Source: DUPQ01 sp964563155 (lineage in GTDB: Bacteria > Bacillota > Clostridia > DUPQ01). Taken from it: a stretch of 64,000 nucleotides of DNA. This document shows, one piece after another, positions 50,635 to 60,944 of the stretch. The notes under the pieces were generated by a model. That model was given only the letters and a program-made list of their open reading frames with translations, did not search any database and was not told the origin of the DNA. Positions within the stretch are counted from its first letter, which is position 1. Each line of letters starts with the position of its first letter. The position numbers were made by a program, and so were the translations under genes. The DNA is taken from contig CAZLVL010000013.1 of the NCBI GenBank assembly GCA_964563155.1, positions 18,856 to 82,855 of the forward strand. The letters are read 5' to 3'.

Positions 50635-52481
50635 TTGTCCCTCCCTTTTAAGCTATACTTTAATGTTACCTTTTTAGCCTTTACTTTAGCACTAACCCTA
50701 TAGAGTTGGTCTTGCCCCCAAGCTTCTGCCATACGACCTCTTTGGGCTTGTCCTTCTCCTAAACCATGTCTATTAAGAATAGATACTTCTTCAAAGCTAA
50801 TACTATCTGCATTTTCTACTTCTATTACTGTATCTTGTGTATATATCTTATGTCCTTCTATCTTAGGTTCTTTGTACAATAGAAGATTTCCATAGATTTC
50901 ATTTTCTTCCAAAAGCTCAATATCATCTTCAATTAATACTTGATCTTCTTTCATAAAGACACTTCTTTTGTAGGAAACAATATTAGCCTCTTCAGGATAA
51001 GCTTCTCTTAGCTCCATACTGATTGTCTTTTTATCTCCATCATATTTTACATCTCTTGCCCTAAACTTAGCTCCATACTCTTGAATGTGTTCACCAATTT
51101 GGGCCACATTATGATAAGAAGAATTGACATACCATAAAGCGTAGCGATTACTTGAAAAGGTTATGGCACTATAGGTGTCTACACCAGCATCCACAACAAC
51201 AGGTATGTTTTTATGATAATAGATAAAATGGCCTACATCATTGTGATTATGAGATTCTCTATTGTGTCCTCCCTTAATGGCAAAGACATAGTTGTCATTT
51301 CTATGAATAAATACTTGGGTATCTTCCATAACTACATCATTTAAAGGTATATACTCATCTAATCCATCAAAGTTTGCACCTTCAATAAAGCTGTAGATAT
51401 TACGCATTGCAAAGTTATGGGCATTTTCCAGATAATAGTCCATGGTTTTTGCATAAGCCATTAGGTTTCTATTATTAGTATATTTGCCAAAACGATATAT
51501 TAAATAGGGGTCTGAGTTTTCTATAACTGGTGGGCAATCTGCAAAGTTTACATAAGCCCCCTTAGAAATAGACATTTTACGGATATAGTCTCCCATGTTA
51601 TAGATTAAGGGTTCTGAGAACTTGTTTATCTTACCTTCAGATATTTTATATAGGAAATACAAAAGATCAAAGTAGGTTCCACCTGCAGCAGACCAATAGG
51701 AGGGGCCTTCATTACAGCCACCATCTTCTTTATATGTATCCAAAAACACATCAGTATAATCTAGTATCTTTTCAAAAAGAGCACAGGTTCTGTCCATGTT
51801 TTTCTCTACTATACCTATGATGAATAATATATTTGAATAAATCCAAGGATTCCAGTTATTTATAATGTGGTTAGGAATTAAGCCATTGTACCACCATTCT
51901 TCTGAATAGTTTTCAAAGGCTAAGATAATCCTATTATTAAGTTCATGCTCCATCCTTCTTTTTATGGTGCCTTCATTTACTCCCCTAGCATCTATATCAA
52001 TCATATCTCCCAAAAGAGCATATGTTAAAGCAATAAGGGCTCCTGTTGCTGCAGAGAATAAATCAATATAGTTTACATCTTCATATTCATAACGCAAAGC
52101 TCCTAATCCCTTACTATGGGCTGGTACAATCCAAGTGCTTTCTTCTAAGATAAGCCAGACAAGGTCTCCTATTTTTTCCATGTACTTACCTGACAAAGTG
52201 CAAACTTCTCCATATATTAAATCTAGAAGCATTGCCCTTCTTTTGTAATAGTCATCTTGGTAGTTACTCCTATTTCCATTTATTGCAAACTCTTTATACA
52301 CACTGGCTAGTAAAACTGGAATATCTTCAGCCAAGGCCTTATCTGCCTTATCAATAAAGGCTTTCTTTTCTTCCTTGGTCATAGTTTTAGCCTTTGCTTC
52401 AACCTCGCTTTTAAGTTGCTTAATGTACTCATCATTGGATATGATTTTCCCGTCACATTTAAAATCTGTAAATAGTTTCAT
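50631..52481 (-). CDS. Heparinase II/III-like polysaccharide lyase
   Basis: A 616-residue protein with the heparinase II/III plan: an (alpha/alpha) toroid N-terminal half (about 1-340; EEWWYNGLIPNHIINNWNPWI, GCNEGPSYWSAAGGTYFD) and a beta-sandwich C-terminal half (ESHNHNDVGHFIYYHKNIP, DAGVDTYS near 390-440, containing the His of the metal/active site). It has no signal peptide. It acts on uronic-acid-containing glycans or oligosaccharides. Its stop overlaps the GH94-like start. GAAAGGAGAGG precedes the ATG at 52481. Confidence 0.83.
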   Translation of the reverse strand: MKLFTDFKCDGKIISNDEYIKQLKSEVEAKAKTMTKEEKKAFIDKADKALAEDIPVLLASVYKEFAINGNRSNYQDDYYKRRAMLLDLIYGEVCTLSGKYMEKIGDLVWLILEESTWIVPAHSKGLGALRYEYEDVNYIDLFSAATGALIALTYALLGDMIDIDARGVNEGTIKRRMEHELNNRIILAFENYSEEWWYNGLIPNHIINNWNPWIYSNILFIIGIVEKNMDRTCALFEKILDYTDVFLDTYKEDGGCNEGPSYWSAAGGTYFDLLYFLYKISEGKINKFSEPLIYNMGDYIRKMSISKGAYVNFADCPPVIENSDPYLIYRFGKYTNNRNLMAYAKTMDYYLENAHNFAMRNIYSFIEGANFDGLDEYIPLNDVVMEDTQVFIHRNDNYVFAIKGGHNRESHNHNDVGHFIYYHKNIPVVVDAGVDTYSAITFSSNRYALWYVNSSYHNVAQIGEHIQEYGAKFRARDVKYDGDKKTISMELREAYPEEANIVSYKRSVFMKEDQVLIEDDIELLEENEIYGNLLLYKEPKIEGHKIYTQDTVIEVENADSISFEEVSILNRHGLGEGQAQRGRMAEAWGQDQLYRVSAKVKAKKVTLKYSLKGRDK

Positions 52482-52850
52482 TCTTTACCTCTCCTTTGAT
52501 TTAGATATATCCCAATCGTATAAGACATACATAACCTATTATGCAATTAATAGCCTTTTATTTCAAGAAAGATAGGGCCTTAATAAAGACCCTTATCATT
52601 AGCTAGAGGAACTGAAAGCTGTTTCAGTTCCTCTATTGAACATTTAAGGTCCTGGATTATAAGATTAGCTTTGGAACATATAATTGAAGTAATCTCTTAT
52701 TATTAAAGCTTGATTGAATATTTCTGTACATATGGGCTGAAATGTTCAACGTTACCCAAGATGATAACGATTATAAATAAAGACATATATTACTTTTCAC
52801 AATTCTTACTGCTATAATAAACTTAATCTTTAGTATGAATGGAGATAAAA
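52482..52850. other. Intergenic region with long hairpin (52605-52634)
   Basis: This 369-bp divergent region holds a perfect 13-bp stem, AGAGGAACTGAAA GCTG TTTCAGTTCCTCT, without a T-run on either side, so it is not a normal terminator. A TATAAT-like box near 52813 probably serves the metallophosphoesterase. No ORF or other repeat was found. Confidence 0.6.
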
Positions 52851-53759
52851 ATGAAGTTTTCAATTTTTGCAGATATTCACCATTACCCAGAAGTTTTTAT
52901 GGGTGGAACATATGAAGACTTAGACTTTATAGAAGCTAGAGCCATAAAAGAAGGCTGCTCTTTTGTAATACAGGCAGGTGACTTTACCCACAAGCCTGCA
53001 GCTGCTACTGACTATATAAAGCGCTATAACAACTTTAAAATACCTACCTATCACTGTTTAGGGAACCATGATACTGACAGAACCCCCCTTGAAGAAACAC
53101 TTAAACTATACAATATGGATAAAGGCTATTACTTTTTTGATAAAGAAGGATATAGATTCATTATTTGTGATACCAATTACTATTTACTTGATGGCCAATA
53201 TATTCATTATGATATGGGCAACTATTACTCACAAAAAGGCAACCTAGACTGGATGCCACCGAGTCAAATAAAGTGGCTTGAAGAGACAATCAATTTGTCT
53301 GCTAATCCTTGTGTAATAATTAGTCATCAAAGTTTTGAGCGCTGTAATGGTGTGAAAAATAGAGAAGAAGTTCAGAAGATAATTAATGAAGCAAACAAGA
53401 AAAAACCTAATAGTGTAATAATGTGTATTAATGGTCACTATCATCGGGACAACTTAAGAGTTATTGATAATGTCTTGTATTTTGACCTAAATTCAGCATC
53501 TTTTGATTGGATAGATAACCCCCATGATAAGTATCCTGAAAGTTTAAGTAAAGAACATGCTAAAGCTTCTAATACCCTCATATATAATGATCCTATCCAT
53601 GCTGTAATAAGCCTTGAAGGCAATAAAATAAATATCTTAGGTATGGAAAGCTCCATGTTCATGGGGATAAATAGAGAGCATACAGATAACCCAGTATATG
53701 ACCCAGCAGGACGTAGAGTTACACCAAGAGTACAATCTGCAAAGATAAGCTTGGGATAA
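52851..53759 (+). CDS. Metallophosphoesterase (calcineurin-like)
   Basis: A 302-residue phosphoesterase with all metal motifs: ADIHHYPE, VIQAGDFTH, CLGNHDTDR, CVIISHQSFE and INGHYHRDN. No signal peptide is visible. The start is ATG 52851 with TGGAG before it; the ATG at 52839 has none. It is divergent from the lyase/GH94 operon and stands alone. The substrate (phosphodiester, nucleotide or phosphosugar) cannot be told. Confidence 0.88.
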   Translation: MKFSIFADIHHYPEVFMGGTYEDLDFIEARAIKEGCSFVIQAGDFTHKPAAATDYIKRYNNFKIPTYHCLGNHDTDRTPLEETLKLYNMDKGYYFFDKEGYRFIICDTNYYLLDGQYIHYDMGNYYSQKGNLDWMPPSQIKWLEETINLSANPCVIISHQSFERCNGVKNREEVQKIINEANKKKPNSVIMCINGHYHRDNLRVIDNVLYFDLNSASFDWIDNPHDKYPESLSKEHAKASNTLIYNDPIHAVISLEGNKINILGMESSMFMGINREHTDNPVYDPAGRRVTPRVQSAKISLG

Positions 53760-53807
53760 TATAAGGCAATTTAGTAGGCTTTTTGCTTAGTGCAAGATGG
53801 AGTACTT

Positions 53808-55154
53808 TTATGAGAACTTATATAAATCTTCCAAAATAAATGAATAGTTATTTTGAATATCTTTAGCAAATCCTGATTTAGAAAAGAATCCTATTGTAGT
53901 TTCTCCTAAGTATTGGGCTTTATGCTCAAGTTCCTTTACTTCTTTTTTTCCAATAGGAGCAACTGTCCACTTACATTCAAAGGCAAATAATTCTTGATTC
54001 CTTTTCATAACTATATCTATTTCTATGTCCGTTTTTGTTTTAGAGTCATTGAACCAGTACCTTCCTATACCTTCTATTGAATCTTTGTATTTTCGCATTA
54101 AAAATTGCTTGCAAATTTTCTCGAACTCAAAAGAAATGAATTCATTGAAATGAGGCTCAATATATGTATTGAAAAACCTATCTGAGCCCATAATTGTTTT
54201 TTGAGTTTTTAAGTTTTCCAAAAATTTATAATTAAATTTAAACAATTGATCTTTTACACTATATATTGTTTTTCTAGAATTAGGCCCTTCCCCAAAACAA
54301 TACTCCCGCTCTACTATACCCAAGTTTATAAGGATCTCTACATACTTAGAGGTTGTTCCTGTGTTTGAAATACCAGCTTTAGTTGATATCTCATTCAATT
54401 TTGTTGCACCAGACGCAATTGCATTAATAATCTTTCCATATGTTGCAACACTTCTAACCTCTTGACTTAAGAAAAAATTAACTTCATCCTCAAACATTGC
54501 TCCATCTTCAATTAATAAGGAAATAATATTTTCTTTTACACTTTTTTTATCATTAATTCTATTAATATAAAAAGGCACTCCTCCAAATACACTATAGTAT
54601 TTAACCTTTTCTTCCTCGGAGGCCTTAGGATAGAACTTTGCTGCATCAAAATAGTCAAAAGCCTCTATTTTTAATTTAAAAGTTGTCCTTCCATAAAGAG
54701 GTTTTTTATAGGAGATAGAATCTTCAATCATACCTACGTGGCTGCCAGATATGATCAATTTCAAGTTTGATGTCAATAAACTATGGTCAATAATATTTTG
54801 CACTATTGATAAGATTCCTTTATCACTAGACATTAGATAGGTAAATTCGTCAATAATTAAAATTGTTTTTTCATCCTTGCTTCTACTTACCAAATATTCA
54901 AAAAGTTGCTCTAAACTTTCAAATGTAAATGCTTGGTTAAAATGATTTGCTACAGTTTTACTTAATTGTCTTAAGTTATGCTCTAATCCCATTTCATTTG
55001 CTACATAGTAAATAGCATTATATTTTTTTACGACTTCTTGCAAAAGACGAGTTTTACCAATTCGTCTTCTCCCATAGACTATACCAAATTCGAAAGAATC
55101 ACTATTTATTTTGCTATCTAATATTTTAAGTTCTTTTTCTCTTCCTATAAACAT
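53808..55154 (-). CDS. AAA ATPase with DUF234 (archaeal-type)
   Basis: A 448-residue ATPase: FIGREKELKILDSKIN start, Walker A VYGRRRIGKTRLLQ (near 29), Walker B TILIIDEFTYLMSS (near 98), then a helix-turn-helix-like region (TKLNEISTKAGISNTGTTSKYVEIL) and a C-terminal DUF234 nuclease-like domain (KTDIEIDIVMKRNQELFAFECKW near 375-400). It is a cousin of the DUF4143 ATPase at 45892. Many such genes are accessory or mobile; their role is not known. GGAGGCCAT precedes the ATG. Confidence 0.85.
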   Translation of the reverse strand: MFIGREKELKILDSKINSDSFEFGIVYGRRRIGKTRLLQEVVKKYNAIYYVANEMGLEHNLRQLSKTVANHFNQAFTFESLEQLFEYLVSRSKDEKTILIIDEFTYLMSSDKGILSIVQNIIDHSLLTSNLKLIISGSHVGMIEDSISYKKPLYGRTTFKLKIEAFDYFDAAKFYPKASEEEKVKYYSVFGGVPFYINRINDKKSVKENIISLLIEDGAMFEDEVNFFLSQEVRSVATYGKIINAIASGATKLNEISTKAGISNTGTTSKYVEILINLGIVEREYCFGEGPNSRKTIYSVKDQLFKFNYKFLENLKTQKTIMGSDRFFNTYIEPHFNEFISFEFEKICKQFLMRKYKDSIEGIGRYWFNDSKTKTDIEIDIVMKRNQELFAFECKWTVAPIGKKEVKELEHKAQYLGETTIGFFSKSGFAKDIQNNYSFILEDLYKFS

Positions 55155-55372
55155 ATGGCCTCCAACTGTATCTAGATAAACTTTATCATAATACAGCTAT
55201 TATATAGGAAAATCTCTTTCTTGTCTAGAAACAAGAAAATAGACCTATTCATATTTTAAAAATCTCTTCTGTAGTTCCATATCTTATATCTAAACATCAA
55301 CAATATACCCTTGTAGTAATATGGAAACAGAAAAATCGAACATTATATAAAGCAAATAGAAATTAATTAGAA

Positions 55373-56386
55373 CTATTCCTTTGCTGCTCTGGCCATAGCT
55401 AATATATTGGCAGCAGGAACATTGGGTAGAATCTCTTCATGACTAAGAGAGACAACTATGTTAGGTCCAAGAATCTCTTTTACCCTTTTAACTTCATCTC
55501 TTACTCTTTTTGGACTTGAATTTACAATAAAGCTTTGAGCATCAATCCCTCCTAAGAAGGCTAAATGATCTTTGTACTTTGCCAATTCTTTAGCAGACAT
55601 CCCACTGGCTTGTACCTGTATAGGGTGAATAACATCAACACCTGCATCTATAAGGTCTGGAATAATCCTATATATAGAACCACAAGAATGAAGAATAATC
55701 TTCTTATTATACTTCTTACCTACAGCTATCAGCCTTTTAAAAGAAGGTAGAATAAATTTTCTAAAATTCTCAGGAGATATTAAAAGATCCAATTGACTTC
55801 CAAAATCGTTGCCAAAAAACATTGAATCAGCCCTGTCTCCAAGACCTTTAAAAAAGCGGTCATTAGTTTCCACATAGAAGTCCACCATTTTCTCAGTAGC
55901 TGCTTCAATTACCTTAGGATTTTCATACATATTAACAAAGTAGTTCTCCATACCAAAAAAATCACTAATAATATGAAAAAAAGAAGACCACATTCCAGTA
56001 AAAACTGCCTTGTCTTGATAAGTATCTATTTCTTTATAAACATCATCAAAGTCACAATAATCTGGATCTGGCCAAGGATATGTTTCTATATCTTTTACAC
56101 TTTGGGCATTGGCAAAACAACCTGGAGCACTTAAAGAATTCCTTACCATCCCATAAGAAGGATCAAAGGCCCGCTTACCCTCTGGATGCTTGTAACCAGC
56201 ATCTGCCATTACCCACCTGCAATCATCATCTAAATAGGAGTATATGGCTTCTCTACTAGCCTCAATACCCCATTCTTTTGCATAAATTGGAACTGTTTTG
56301 TCATTGGGATGACCGGTCCAAAAGACCTTATGGTCAACATTTTTTCTATTAAATATATCTAAGACTTTTTGCCTTGAGGTCAGCAT
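55373..56386 (-). CDS. MtaA/UroD-family protein, second copy type
   Basis: A 337-residue UroD-family protein. IILHSCGSIYRIIPDLIDAGVDVIHPIQ (near 237-264) carries the HxC zinc ligands of corrinoid methyltransferases of the MtaA type. The third cysteine, usually near the end, is not present (SLSHEEILPNVPAANILAMA). It is not closely related to the UroD-like gene at 5623. No methyl-corrinoid gene is near. GGGAGGAAGAG precedes the ATG. It is a single-gene unit; substrate unknown. Confidence 0.8.
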   Translation of the reverse strand: MLTSRQKVLDIFNRKNVDHKVFWTGHPNDKTVPIYAKEWGIEASREAIYSYLDDDCRWVMADAGYKHPEGKRAFDPSYGMVRNSLSAPGCFANAQSVKDIETYPWPDPDYCDFDDVYKEIDTYQDKAVFTGMWSSFFHIISDFFGMENYFVNMYENPKVIEAATEKMVDFYVETNDRFFKGLGDRADSMFFGNDFGSQLDLLISPENFRKFILPSFKRLIAVGKKYNKKIILHSCGSIYRIIPDLIDAGVDVIHPIQVQASGMSAKELAKYKDHLAFLGGIDAQSFIVNSSPKRVRDEVKRVKEILGPNIVVSLSHEEILPNVPAANILAMARAAKE

Positions 56387-56763
56387 CTCTTCCTCCCATT
56401 AGTGAACTATGAAACGATTATCTTAGCAAGATTATATATCATATTGATTATAAGAGAAAATGCTAACTCAGATTAATAGAGCTCCTCAAATATCTTCAAG
56501 AACCATACCTATGGCATATAGGGGTAGGTTCAACAAACCTTCTTCCTTTTTATAATCAGCCATTGCCGCCCTAATAGACAAGGTTTTCATGCTTATATTA
56601 CACCTTCAATAATCAAAGGCTTCTTTCTTGTATTGTCTTTCCATTCGTAGACTTTACAAAAAATCGAGGGAGTTTACGTACTACCTACACACTTTTTCAA
56701 GGGAGTTTGCCTTTTCGATTAGAATTATTGTCAAAAGTGGACCCTTTTTAGAATAGCGGACAC
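56387..56763. other. Intergenic region with possible gene or IS relics
   Basis: The 377 bp hold no intact gene. A 34-codon open stretch on the minus strand (56590-56486, starts MKTLSIRAAMADY) looks like a gene fragment of unknown family. TCGAGGGAGTTT and TCAAGGGAGTTT (56664, 56697) are short direct repeats. TCAAAAGTGGACC at 56731 resembles the ends of IS21-type elements. Any mobile-element origin is a guess. Confidence 0.35.
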
Positions 56764-58350
56764 TTATTTCACATCCTCAATATTGTTTTCTAATATCTCA
56801 AATTTATAATTCTCAAAGCCATATACAGTAGAAAAATCAAGATTGAATGTATATCTTATATCCTTAACAACAAATTCATCTTTTTGCATCTCATATATCA
56901 CTTCAAATTTTAATACTGGAATAGACCCAAATGTATTTTCTCTATTGTACAAAGTAAGTGAAACAGTTTCTCTAATAGTTTTATTCACAAGAACAACATC
57001 TGCAACCAGAAATTCCTCATTGTAGTTAAGTAGAAAGTTAGGTTTAACAGTATCAGATGATACTTTTATTACAACTTTGTTATTATTTTTATCTTTTATT
57101 GTGGCATAACAAACCTTTTCGCTTTCTCGACACTCAACACTATACTCAAATACACTTTCAAAAATATCATAAATTGAATCTGTGGAAAAAGGGATTTTCT
57201 CAAAGTCTTTTTCCTTATAGGCAAAGATAAATCTTTCTCTTCCAGTTAGTCCGGGATCATTTCTGATTATGATTTCATTTTCTCCATCGCCATTAAAATC
57301 TGCTACTACACACGTTACGTATAGTCTGGCAATCTCAAAATTCAAATAAAATACTTCTTTATCTTTTAAAGCCATAATAATCGGATCACTATGCCCTTCG
57401 CTTGGATAGGGATTAAGCCTTATCATATTTAAAGGATAACCATTCGGGATTGGAGACGGACATATTACATAAGCGTTTTGTCTTTCTAGATCAAGTCCGT
57501 TTAGATAATATATATTCTCATCTAAAACCTTATTATCTTTTACATCACAAATGAATATGATGTCTTCGACATTATCTTCATTCACATCTTTATACTCAAT
57601 TAAATATGAACCTTTGGCATTTATGAGAATACCTTTATTGTTTTTGCTTATTTTAATTAGCTCTATGGTGTTATTTATGAAATCTTCTCTTGCAGCTTCT
57701 ATATCTGAAGAAAACTTTCCATTTTCACTATAGTTTATTCTCTTAACAGTCTCATCTTTACATACTTCTACTGTAATACCACTACCTTCTTTAGATATAT
57801 CTTTAACAACACTAAAACCCTTATTTCCATCTGGATTAACTTCTATTGTTTGGTTTTTTCTTCTTATAAAAGATAAAACTAAATTCTCATTTTCAAATGC
57901 ATCTTCCAAAAGAAGTGTTTTAAACTCTAACTCTTCACTTTCATTTAGTTTTTGATTTATATCATCTAAGGATAATTCTGTTCCACTATCAAAATCTAAG
58001 ATGTATATATACTCTCTGTAATACATTTTTGATTTTTCCAGCAAATATATTATTATTTCATCTTTACCATCAAGGTCCATATCTTCCTTTATTACAAGAG
58101 GCAGGCCCTTTTCACTCAGTTTCATATTTTCAAATACTTCTGTTTTTATGCCAGCATATTTAAAATATAGATTAGTATAGTTACCCCACTCATCTATCTC
58201 ATCATAATGAACCTTAAAATCCATATCCATTTTGCTAGATAAATCTATGACTTTAGATTTATCATTACCCATAACACATGCACTTAAAACTACTAATGTA
58301 ACCAAAATGAGTGCTAATAAAATTACATTTTTTTTGTTTTTAATAATCAT
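56764..58350 (-). CDS. Large lipoprotein with VCBS/FG-GAP-like repeats
   Basis: A 528-residue lipoprotein: signal peptide with lipobox LSAC (near residue 25). It shows scattered FG-GAP/VCBS-like units (DMDLDGKDEIIIYLL, DVNEDNVEDIIFIC, DFNGDGENEIIIRND) that bind calcium in beta-propellers. Otherwise no family is recognised. Start at ATG 58350 with AAGGAAGGAG before it; the longer frame starts 13 codons earlier. It is downstream of the ABC permease with an 11-base C tract in the gap, and has no clear terminator behind it. Confidence 0.78.
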   Translation of the reverse strand: MIIKNKKNVILLALILVTLVVLSACVMGNDKSKVIDLSSKMDMDFKVHYDEIDEWGNYTNLYFKYAGIKTEVFENMKLSEKGLPLVIKEDMDLDGKDEIIIYLLEKSKMYYREYIYILDFDSGTELSLDDINQKLNESEELEFKTLLLEDAFENENLVLSFIRRKNQTIEVNPDGNKGFSVVKDISKEGSGITVEVCKDETVKRINYSENGKFSSDIEAAREDFINNTIELIKISKNNKGILINAKGSYLIEYKDVNEDNVEDIIFICDVKDNKVLDENIYYLNGLDLERQNAYVICPSPIPNGYPLNMIRLNPYPSEGHSDPIIMALKDKEVFYLNFEIARLYVTCVVADFNGDGENEIIIRNDPGLTGRERFIFAYKEKDFEKIPFSTDSIYDIFESVFEYSVECRESEKVCYATIKDKNNNKVVIKVSSDTVKPNFLLNYNEEFLVADVVLVNKTIRETVSLTLYNRENTFGSIPVLKFEVIYEMQKDEFVVKDIRYTFNLDFSTVYGFENYKFEILENNIEDVK

Positions 58351-58488
58351 TGAATACTCCTTCCTTTCATCGTTTGAAAGTACCATCACGAAAAAAGTGT
58401 TATTCCTTTTTCTTTTGTTTCTTATTTACTTGTTAGGATAGATAATTGCTTGAATTTGTTTAATTTCTACTCTACATACAATTATATA

Positions 58489-58499
58489 CCCCCCCCCCC
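58489..58499. repeat. Eleven-base C homopolymer upstream of the lipoprotein gene
   Basis: Eleven consecutive C residues (G on the coding strand) lie about 140 bp before the ATG at 58350, in a very AT-rich gap. Such tracts slip in length and can switch transcription of surface proteins. Confidence 0.9.
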
Positions 58500-58627
58500 G
58501 AAAAGCAAGCAACTTTTACAACTACTTATTTACTGCTCATTTTCTCTAATATATGACTCTGCAATTTTAAGCATGTCTTTCCTTTTTCATCTTCTATCCC
58601 TTTCTTATAACCATAAACATCTTGCGT

Positions 58628-60943
58628 CTATCTGTTCTTTTGTATCTTTGTATTCCATATAAGATAATTCAATATCAAAGATACAATACCCAGTATCAGA
58701 CAAATTGTATAGCTTAATATAAATGAGGACAGATTTTCATGAGGAGAAAGAAGTTTTACAATTGAAAAATACTCCATGATTTTACCTCCCATAATAACTA
58801 TGGAAGCAGGCAATGAGAATATTGCAAGTGATGCTATAACAGCGGTATTTACTTTGGAACACAGATTTGACACAAGCAATACCATGAATGAAAGAGTCAG
58901 TAGAACAAATAAGCGAAGCAGATACATTAATAGCAGATAAGATGCAATTGATATTTCAAAGGGAAATTCGCTCATTATGCTTTGAATTGGAGCAGCAAGG
59001 GAATGCAGGTTGCCATATATATCTATAGTATTCAGTATTTCAAATCCGTAGACAATAAGCCACACTACTGTTGTCAGTATACAAGCTGATATAGTCTTTT
59101 TTCTCCATAAAATTGATCTTCCTTTATCTGTACTGCATAAAAGGTATTTTGTTTTCTGCTGATGCTCATATGCAAACACGCCTGCTATCATAACTGATGT
59201 GAATAATATGGCTATTATTCCGGTTTTTCTTTGATAACCATCAATATTCATATTCATCAGGGCATCATATACAGTACTGTCCATTATCCACAAACCAGTA
59301 CCTTTTTTTGCTTCGGCTTCAGCTTTTATAACTGAAAGATACTGAATTTTTGTAGCTCCGTTCATACTTCCTCTTTCCATTTCAGCATATGCGAGATCCA
59401 TCTGTTCATCGATTCTTAAAAGAGTATCGTCAGTTACTTCACCTGTAAACATATTCTCGAAATAGACCAAGGTTCCGTCGTATTCTAATCTGTTGATTGG
59501 AGGATATGATGAAATAAATATTGCCCACAATAAAAGCACTATAATTAAAAAGATACCTTTTTGTATCCATAAAATCTTATGAAGCTCCATGAAAAACAGT
59601 TTGAATCGGTCAGCAAACCTGGCTCTGAGTATAAGCACTCTGTCGTGCAATTTAAGTAATGGGTTAGGAGTAGAAAAAGGTTTTTTCTTTTGATGTATGA
59701 TAATAGAACCGGCTGCAAAAATAACTAGGGCAGAGGGTATCATGTATGTTGTTAAAGTGCTGCCGTTTATCGGGTAACCGGATATGTTTATATTAAGATA
59801 CCTCATATATATCCTGTTATAGCTAATCATTGCGAATATGTTAACGAACCTAAAAACAGCAATCGCATAACTGTCTGGTATCAGTGCGAAAAGGGTATAT
59901 TCAGTTCCTAAGAATAAAGCTATTATCGCCACACCCAATGATGTATTGGAAATAGCCAGCATAAGCATGTAGATTATCAAAGATAATGCAAATGTCCCAA
60001 CAATTTTAAATACAAAAAAGTTTATTAAAAAAGTGCTGACAGTAAAAGGCTGTGACACTCCTTGGAACATGCTCATAGACTGTATGGGACGTGACATGTC
60101 TCCAAACCCCTTATATACAATACCTGCGGTTAGAAATCTACCTCCGATAAGAAAGACTGTAGCAAAAACTGAACAGATAAATAGTATAAAGACTCTTTTG
60201 GTTGCAAGGGTTGATCTGCCTTCAGGGTATGCATATATTAGTGGCCAGAGACCTTTTTTTCTCTCCTGGATTAATAGTAGGACAATAACCATCATATATG
60301 CAAGAATGCTGTAATCAGAAATACTGTCCGTAAAAAGAGCATTAATTGCTAGGTCATTATCCAGTGAAATTTCCGTAATATGTATTGAAGAAAAATCATC
60401 CACAGTCTTGATGATATTCCTATATGAAAACGAATTAGGATCAGAGAAAATGCTTACTGTTTTCATGTTTTCAGCATTTTCCCTTATTGTATTAATATAT
60501 ATCGGATATTCTATAAGGTAGTTAACTTTTTCTATAAGGGTATTGCAGATATCGATATCAGTATATGCATTGTTGGTAGCCTGTTCGGAAATATCAGTCT
60601 TGCCGTTTTCAATGTCGTTAATCATCTGCTCGCCGTACTTTTTGTAGTAAAACTCTGCAAGTTCTTCTTTGCGTTCTATGTCTTTGCTATTTAGCCAATT
60701 AGGAATAAATACAATACCTTCTGACTGCAGTTTTAAATTATTCAGATAATTGATGGCTTCTTCATTATCCATATCCTTGCAGGTATTCATTATTTCAGTA
60801 TAGCGATTTACATATTCAGGTAAGGTATATTTATCATTTCCAGGAGTGAATTCCCAGAAAAAGATAAATATATTGACAAATACCAAAAATGCGATACAGA
60901 CTATGTTGGTTCTGGATATTATGATTCGCTTGAGTTCCTGCAT
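58628..60943 (-). CDS. ABC-2-type permease, two half-modules fused
   Basis: A 771-residue permease in two similar parts. Each begins with one helix (about 12-32; about 440-460), then a large extracytoplasmic domain (about 35-215; about 465-560), then a cluster of five to six helices. This is the plan of bacitracin- or bacteriocin-immunity-type exporters with two ABC-2 modules in one chain. It follows the ATPase gene by one base. GAGGAATAAG lies before the ATG. Substrate unknown; the neighbours suggest a secreted peptide or lipoprotein function. Confidence 0.82.
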   Translation of the reverse strand: MQELKRIIISRTNIVCIAFLVFVNIFIFFWEFTPGNDKYTLPEYVNRYTEIMNTCKDMDNEEAINYLNNLKLQSEGIVFIPNWLNSKDIERKEELAEFYYKKYGEQMINDIENGKTDISEQATNNAYTDIDICNTLIEKVNYLIEYPIYINTIRENAENMKTVSIFSDPNSFSYRNIIKTVDDFSSIHITEISLDNDLAINALFTDSISDYSILAYMMVIVLLLIQERKKGLWPLIYAYPEGRSTLATKRVFILFICSVFATVFLIGGRFLTAGIVYKGFGDMSRPIQSMSMFQGVSQPFTVSTFLINFFVFKIVGTFALSLIIYMLMLAISNTSLGVAIIALFLGTEYTLFALIPDSYAIAVFRFVNIFAMISYNRIYMRYLNINISGYPINGSTLTTYMIPSALVIFAAGSIIIHQKKKPFSTPNPLLKLHDRVLILRARFADRFKLFFMELHKILWIQKGIFLIIVLLLWAIFISSYPPINRLEYDGTLVYFENMFTGEVTDDTLLRIDEQMDLAYAEMERGSMNGATKIQYLSVIKAEAEAKKGTGLWIMDSTVYDALMNMNIDGYQRKTGIIAILFTSVMIAGVFAYEHQQKTKYLLCSTDKGRSILWRKKTISACILTTVVWLIVYGFEILNTIDIYGNLHSLAAPIQSIMSEFPFEISIASYLLLMYLLRLFVLLTLSFMVLLVSNLCSKVNTAVIASLAIFSLPASIVIMGGKIMEYFSIVKLLSPHENLSSFILSYTICLILGIVSLILNYLIWNTKIQKNR

Positions 60944-60944
60944 C

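Noticed and set aside
58501..58628. In-frame 32-codon extension after the permease stop codon (TQDVYGYKKG...)
   Set aside because: It is open but short, without a start or ribosome site; stop readthrough cannot be supported.
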